A DNA stretch of 64,000 nt. Source: Ectocarpus siliculosus (Eukaryota; Sar; Phaeophyceae; Ectocarpales; Ectocarpaceae). This document shows, in pieces, positions 60,701 to 64,000 of the stretch. Each line of letters begins with the position of its first letter. Within the stretch, counting starts at the first letter, position 1. The notes beneath the pieces were generated by a model, which saw only the letters and a program-made list of their open reading frames with translations, was not told the origin of the DNA and did no database searches. Location: the NCBI GenBank assembly GCA_000310025.1, contig FN649755.1:2021884-2085883 (forward strand). The letters run 5' to 3'. Both the position numbers and the translations under genes were made by a program.

Positions 60701-63087
60701 CAGTCTCTTGAACTGCTGTGGGTGTACACGTGTAGACTATAGCGACGTGCTCAACAAACAAATAATGGATCGTGAATGGTACGGGCCATGGACCCGGATT
60801 TGGCGGAGTTTTTGAAATGCAGCTGAAAGCGATGGCTCGGAATCGGTTACAGATCTGGGGGTGCCAACGCGCATGTCGATTCCCCATCATCTCCCTTACC
60901 GACTGCTGTAGCATCGACCAACAACAATTAGAAGTTGAGCCTGAATGTCGATGTCGATGACGAGGTCGATGTTTCTCAGCTGATATTTTCCTAGATATTT
61001 TTTTCAAGTACATTGAGGACATCCAAATCGCCACCATGTTGAAAATTGGCCGCTGTATGTACAGTAGTAGTGCTGTCAAAGTCACTACTACTGTAGTATA
61101 CACTGCATGAATTTATGTCACGCGATGACCAATGCGTGCTTTCCCCGGCAGCGAAAGACATAAGTTCATGCCCCCCCCGTTGACCAAACATGTTCAGTCT
61201 TTTGGACGGCCCTCTACTTGTAGGTTTCCCTCCATTCATTGCAAAGACTTCAACACATCCCCTTCGATTGTGGCTATAAATCGGGTAGCCTCTGTCTTCA
61301 CAGAGTACTCTATGCACATAGTGTAAAAAACGTGGTACATACATAGCTATAGTCTACTGCTGTTTGATATTACAGCAGTATCCCGTAACTATCTTGCTGC
61401 CACTTATTTACGTTAGGTCAGGACCTCAAGAACACTCACACACACCTGTCCTTCCCATCCCCAGATTTCTTGCTCGCGGCGAGGTTCTTCACGATGCTCT
61501 CTTGCGTTGCCTTCCTCTTTCCCTGCTTCACGACGCCACCCATGCCCTGCACGCCGTGCGCGTTCTTGAGGTGCGAATTGACGTTGCTGCGGTCTCCGCC
61601 TTTGCAGGGAACCATCTTGTTCTTTCGGCGGCACGTGGCGTCCGCCAGGCAGAAGAACTTGTGTTTTTCCCCCTCCAATTCCTCGACGTACACTCCCAGC
61701 CTGTACATGAACGATCTCTCGCCGTCCCCTTTTCTCACATAGCCGTGCGGCACCTGGAAGTTGTCGACCGCCTTCACGACAGCCACGTCAACCTCCTGCA
61801 CCTCCCCTTTCTTGTTGTACACGGGCGCCTGCCTGGTTACGGGCACGCCTGCATCACCACCTCCCACGACAGCTGGCTCTACCTTGCCCCCGTCCACCGA
61901 TGATCCGCGCCGAGGGTCTGCTGTAGGAGTATAACTCATGTTCCCTCTCGGAAAACTACGGCATTGCTGTAGACTGCTTGCTTCCACAATGTTTTCTGTG
62001 TTGCACAAAAGCGCAGCAGACCTATTTTTGGTGTATAGACTAGACTTGTGTGCTTAGTGTACCCTGCCAGAAAAGGTGCGCTTCTGCAGGTTTGGCTTTG
62101 TGAGCCTGATGTCCAGAGGGGTTCCAGACGGTTTGTCACACACACACACAGCAGTCCTATGCCGGCACCACCGGCGTTGTTCCACGAGGTGGTAGACACT
62201 ACCCGTGGAGGCGCTACAGAAGCTTTCGGGTAGGGTCTTGGAAGCGCAACAGAACTCACAGAAATGCAGATGTATCCGGGTAGGTTCCGCCGCCAGTCAC
62301 AGAGAAAATACAGAACTTGCAGAAGAACTCGGTAGGGGTATGGAACGGAATAGTTTCAGATGTCTGTGGATCAGAACGGGTACGTACCATGATATTCTGC
62401 CTGTCATCCTGTGTTCGCGCGCACGATTGGAAGTATCACAGGTTACACAAGTACCGGGCAGGGTTTTGGGAGTGAGTGTCACAGAGCTCACAGGTATGCA
62501 GCGAGTACACATCTGTCCGCAGTGCCACAAGAGACTTTCGTGTGTCGGGTACAAAACGGGTCTTTGTTTTTTGTTTTTTTTTACCCGAAAGAAGAGCACC
62601 CTACCCAACCTGTAGGGAGTCTGCACGTACAGACCAGCAGATCCTGTTGCTTACCAGTATTTACTTCACAAATATTCCTTGTGCTTGGACCGACACTATG
62701 CATGCTACTTACTACAGCTGCATCACGCCCTGTGATTCAGGTATGTATATGTGTTATCCTTCACATATAATATTCTCGAGCTACATGCAGTATTCAGCTG
62801 TTTGTTGAGTACGCACCGTTCGTTGACTTTTCTTGGTGCGGGACGAGCTTTTTGTCTATACTGATTGGCAAGGTTTGTTTCCATTCACTCGTTGGCAGTG
62901 TAAGCCAGCCGCAACGGTTGTCGTTGGCGGCAGCTCTCCTCAGACTGCTGCTGTTTCACTCACACTTTGTGGTTTATTGGGACCGCTGTGTCTGCCGCTG
63001 CTTTTTTTACATGTTCTCGTTCCGCAGGAGCTGACCGAGTTCGCCACCAGCGACGGAAGCAAGGTCTACCGACTCCACCCGTTTTGA
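44368..63087 (+). CDS. NPRL2: NPRL2-like GATOR1/SEACIT subunit, 14 exons
   Basis: Exons: 44368-44522, 44958-45102, 45664-45726, 46939-47055, 47794-47934, 48449-48586, 49318-49374, 49938-50052, 51303-51425, 51806-52067, 52909-52977, 53513-53573, 54291-54383 and 63028-63087. All have GT-AG borders and compatible phases, giving 533 codons with the stop (532 aa; human NPRL2 is 380). NPRL2 landmarks in order: IFYAEFDDNEGGKILHQYPP (N-terminal longin part), RIICDKEFCERVSVV, YKRNCLSFNISFVF, PHVNGVKHVKKIS, VFRYSNIYVQT, then EQFDHRRMCAFGAEVGILRR and LMNGRRTEDALCC. Extra length comes from an Ala-rich N-terminus and a Gly/Ser/Glu-rich insert in exon 10. An in-frame ATG at 44302 is an alternative start. 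In known systems NPRL2 joins NPRL3 and DEPDC5 as the Rag-GTPase-activating complex restraining TORC1 at the vacuole. The last exon follows an 8.6-kb intron; if it is wrong, the frame would stop at 54414-54416. Confidence 0.88.
44848..44889 (+). repeat. (CAA)n microsatellite in NPRL2 intron 1
   Basis: About fourteen ACA/CAA triplets, in the sense strand of the gene. Confidence 0.95.
45225..45375 (+). repeat. Tandem pair in NPRL2 intron 2
   Basis: Two diverged units of about 90 bp share ACCGTGGGGTACGCGTTGA (about 45250) and ACCGTGGGATAAGCGTTGA (about 45337). Confidence 0.5.
47067..47215 (+). repeat. GGT and TTG/CTG microsatellites in NPRL2 intron 4
   Basis: A GGT run starts 11 bases after the exon 4 donor, followed by imperfect TTG/CTG triplets. 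Frames open through it are low-complexity artefacts. Confidence 0.85.
48170..48448 (+). repeat. Short tandem repeats filling the 3' end of NPRL2 intron 5
   Basis: Degenerate units of about 45-60 bp, each with a GG(A)AAGG-C-TTAACTTCCAATGTTT-like core and a T-rich tail. Examples begin near 48195, 48241, 48280, 48327 and 48402. The last unit supplies the pyrimidine tract and TCTTGTAG acceptor of exon 6. Confidence 0.65.
48587..48800 (+). repeat. Long TTG/CTG/GTC triplet tract in NPRL2 intron 6
   Basis: Over 200 bp of imperfect TTG, CTG and GTC triplets starting immediately at the exon 6 donor (CAACAG|GTGCTGCTG). Open frames across it on both strands are low-complexity and not genes. Confidence 0.9.
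49610..49895 (+). repeat. Tandem repeat, about 50-54-bp unit, in NPRL2 intron 7
   Basis: Units share TGGTGTTGTCCTTACAGCTT and GTACAGACCGCCACAGA-like sequence, seen at about 49618, 49717, 49760, 49815 and 49863. Several units contain a CCTTACAG or CCTCACAG resembling a 3' splice site. Confidence 0.65.
50085..50340 (+). repeat. Tandem pair in NPRL2 intron 8
   Basis: TAGCATCGACCGCGCT occurs at 50091 and 50281, each followed by ATGAAGA or ATGAGAAGA and CTTCAGTCTCCGTGCGGC-like sequence; spacing about 190 bp. A 16-bp direct duplicate CGCTAATCGGCCAACC also lies at 50101. Confidence 0.6.
50368..50822. mobile_element. Foldback/MITE-like element in NPRL2 intron 8
   Basis: Left arm 50368-50500 (CATGATCCGGGACCCCCTGA, later GATTTTCCACCGGCCATGTT) matches the reverse complement of right arm 50690-50822 (reading CATGATCCAGGATTCCCTGA, later GATTTTCCACCGCCCATGCT). 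About 120 bp per arm with clear divergence. The centre holds a direct duplicate of part of the left arm (50591) and a (GT)n run at 50540-50560. No ORF. Confidence 0.75.
55486..55560 (+). repeat. Subterminal-type repeats, left of the transposase gene
   Basis: Two copies of a CGGG-(C/A)-AGGGTT-(T)-(C)-CGGAC core at 55486 and 55531, each followed by GTGTCGCAG or ATGTCACGG; spacing 45 bp. The same core recurs on the far side of the transposase gene (62227-62490). Confidence 0.5.
55916..61939 (-). CDS. BED-finger hAT-family transposase nested in NPRL2 intron 13
   Basis: Five exons, minus strand: 61939-61446, 59538-59355, 58683-58522, 58106-56766 and 56305-55916. Phases agree throughout, total 857 codons (856 aa), no internal stop. 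The N-terminus (start MSYTPTADPRRGSS) carries a BED-type finger, FFCLADATCRRK then NVNSHLKNAHG. Exon 2 has the hAT LLAAKWLVEKFLPVDFF segment; exon 3 IIHYGLDLWTCKVSWRKYLS, with the first catalytic Asp at about 249; exon 4 GTTGSDPDV and GWPSLVRVMERIF, with the catalytic Glu at about 428; exon 5 the C-terminal dimerisation block (VLSWWGRTG, DRDFDVGVNFL). The usual His of the CxxH motif is Asp (WCGCDLAGKAAEDAF, about 351), so catalysis may be impaired. Family role: cut-and-paste DNA transposition. An intact frame suggests a recent insertion or a domesticated gene. Terminal inverted repeats were not delimited. Confidence 0.88.
59030..59200 (-). repeat. Copy of the 219-bp repeat family in a transposase intron
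   Basis: On the minus strand this reads GCGCCGTATGTATGGTGCAT, then CTTGTGTGGTGGAAATACCG and GAGGCGATAGGATATTCGCA, matching the 1.56-2.16 kb family in order. It lies in intron 2 of the nested transposase gene. Confidence 0.6.
61220..61300 (-). repeat. Dispersed repeat with conserved minus-strand peptide, copy 2
   Basis: TTTCCCTCCATTCATTGCAA followed by GACTTCAACACATCC, partner of 18370-18445. It lies in intron 1 of the transposase gene. Confidence 0.5.
62227..62490 (+). repeat. Subterminal-type tandem repeats, right of the transposase gene
   Basis: Degenerate units of about 50 bp with a CGGGTAGGGT or CGGGCAGGGTTTTGG core and a TCACAGA..CTCACAG tail. Cores lie at about 62227, 62277, 62330, 62377 (weak) and 62455. 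They match the two units at 55486-55560 in the same orientation. Confidence 0.55.
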
Positions 63088-64000
63088 TACTACTGCTGCA
63101 GTGTTTGTTGGTGTGCTGCTGTAGTACCCCGTGTTTCATCTAAGAGCATTTGTGCTCCCCGCCGGAGTGATGCATGTATCTATCTATGTAAGCATTCCAT
63201 TTCTCCTTCATTGCCGGGAGGTTGTTGGGATATTTTGTTTTTATGCAGTGTTTTTTTTTTGTTTTTTGGGGTCGTCCGCTGGTTTACGGAAGAGTTGCGT
63301 TCTTGTGGGCTCCAACGGCAAGAACAAACACATGTCACATCGGCGTTGCTGCTGCTGGAGTCCTCCACCTACCTAGCGAAGTGATAGGAGCAGCAGTGTG
63401 TGTTACCAAGCGCTGCGTGCTTTGAACTATGTCGTCTCTCTTGGAAGAAGTCACGCCTACGTTTTGGCTGCTGCCCGCCCCAAAAGTCCGCGCTGGGTGT
63501 TGTATGTTCTGGTTGCGACGCCACCAGCGAATCCCTGAATAAATACAATTGCTTGTTGATGTTGCAGCATGTGGTGAGTGGGTGCTAGAAGATGCACCAC
63601 CTCCTAGAAGGCTTTCGGAGTAAAAGTAAGACTATACTATTGCCTCCTCTGACGCGGACATGATAAATAAGCAGTGGCCAAAATCGGGTACACCCGATCC
63701 GAACACGACCATTATCGGTACCATTTTTTTTTCGCAGCTGGCGGTGCCCTCCTGGCGCCATGTGATTGGCCGACGCCCGCCCCTACCCGGCCCTGACCCT
63801 ATTCCCGCCGGGTGCACCCGATCTATTTGTTGATGTTGAGTATCACCATCAGAAACTAGTATCAGCATCGGGGTTCATGCATTCATGGGTGACTCTGGAT
63901 CGTTCGGTGGTATAAGACGACGATGACGATTTGGTCGATGATGAAAGTTAGGATGACCAACTAACACACGGCCCACGATGAGGTTTCGAGTGGGGTGCCG
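63088..64000 (+). other. 3' flank of NPRL2
   Basis: No further gene seen. AATAAA lies at 63539. A pair of small palindromes, GGGTACACCC (63686) and GGGTGCACCC (63811), both followed by GATC, flank a T-rich stretch. Confidence 0.4.

Overview
The window looks like nuclear DNA of a brown alga (Phaeophyceae, Ectocarpus-like). The strongest sign is two arrays of the EsV-1-7 cysteine/histidine repeat (C-x4-C-x16-C-x2-H-x12), a family known from Ectocarpus and its large DNA virus EsV-1. Other signs are intron-rich genes with GTGAGC/GTGCGT-type donors, abundant CAA/TTG/CTG microsatellites and large repeat-filled intergenic regions. There are no prokaryotic operons, rRNA genes or convincing tRNA genes. 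One assembly gap (161 N) lies at 37897-38057.

Layout. 1-950: two exons of a diverged protein kinase that enters from upstream. 1-35 kb is otherwise repeat-rich and gene-poor. It is dominated by a collinear, diverged segmental duplication (block A about 2.86-11.96 kb, block B about 15.8-30.7 kb), and each block ends in an EsV-1-7 repeat gene (10437-11631 and 28236-30445). Copy A has 9 repeat units and one late frameshift. Copy B has 18 units, a 681-bp higher-order duplication, two opposing indels and a nonsense codon. 32.3-33.9 kb is an AT-rich island of degenerate repeats.

35.6-39.6 kb (minus strand): a complete five-exon UBE2J2/UBC6-type, tail-anchored ubiquitin-conjugating enzyme (265 aa). 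Its third intron is built from tandem copies of the edges of the neighbouring exons. 40.4-44.2 kb: an unidentified ORF, a 210-bp tandem repeat and two copies of a MITE-like hairpin element.

44.4-63.1 kb (plus strand): a 14-exon NPRL2 gene (GATOR1/SEACIT subunit, TORC1 regulation). I reconstructed it exon by exon with every splice phase consistent (533 codons including stop). Its introns hold foldback elements, tandem repeats and microsatellites. The last intron (about 8.6 kb) contains, on the opposite strand, a complete five-exon BED-finger/hAT-family transposase gene (55916-61939, 856 aa). This nested transposase gene, the EsV-1-7 arrays and the exon-edge repeats in UBE2J2 are the most interesting items.

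All gene models rest on hand translation, splice-phase bookkeeping and family knowledge. No search was run.
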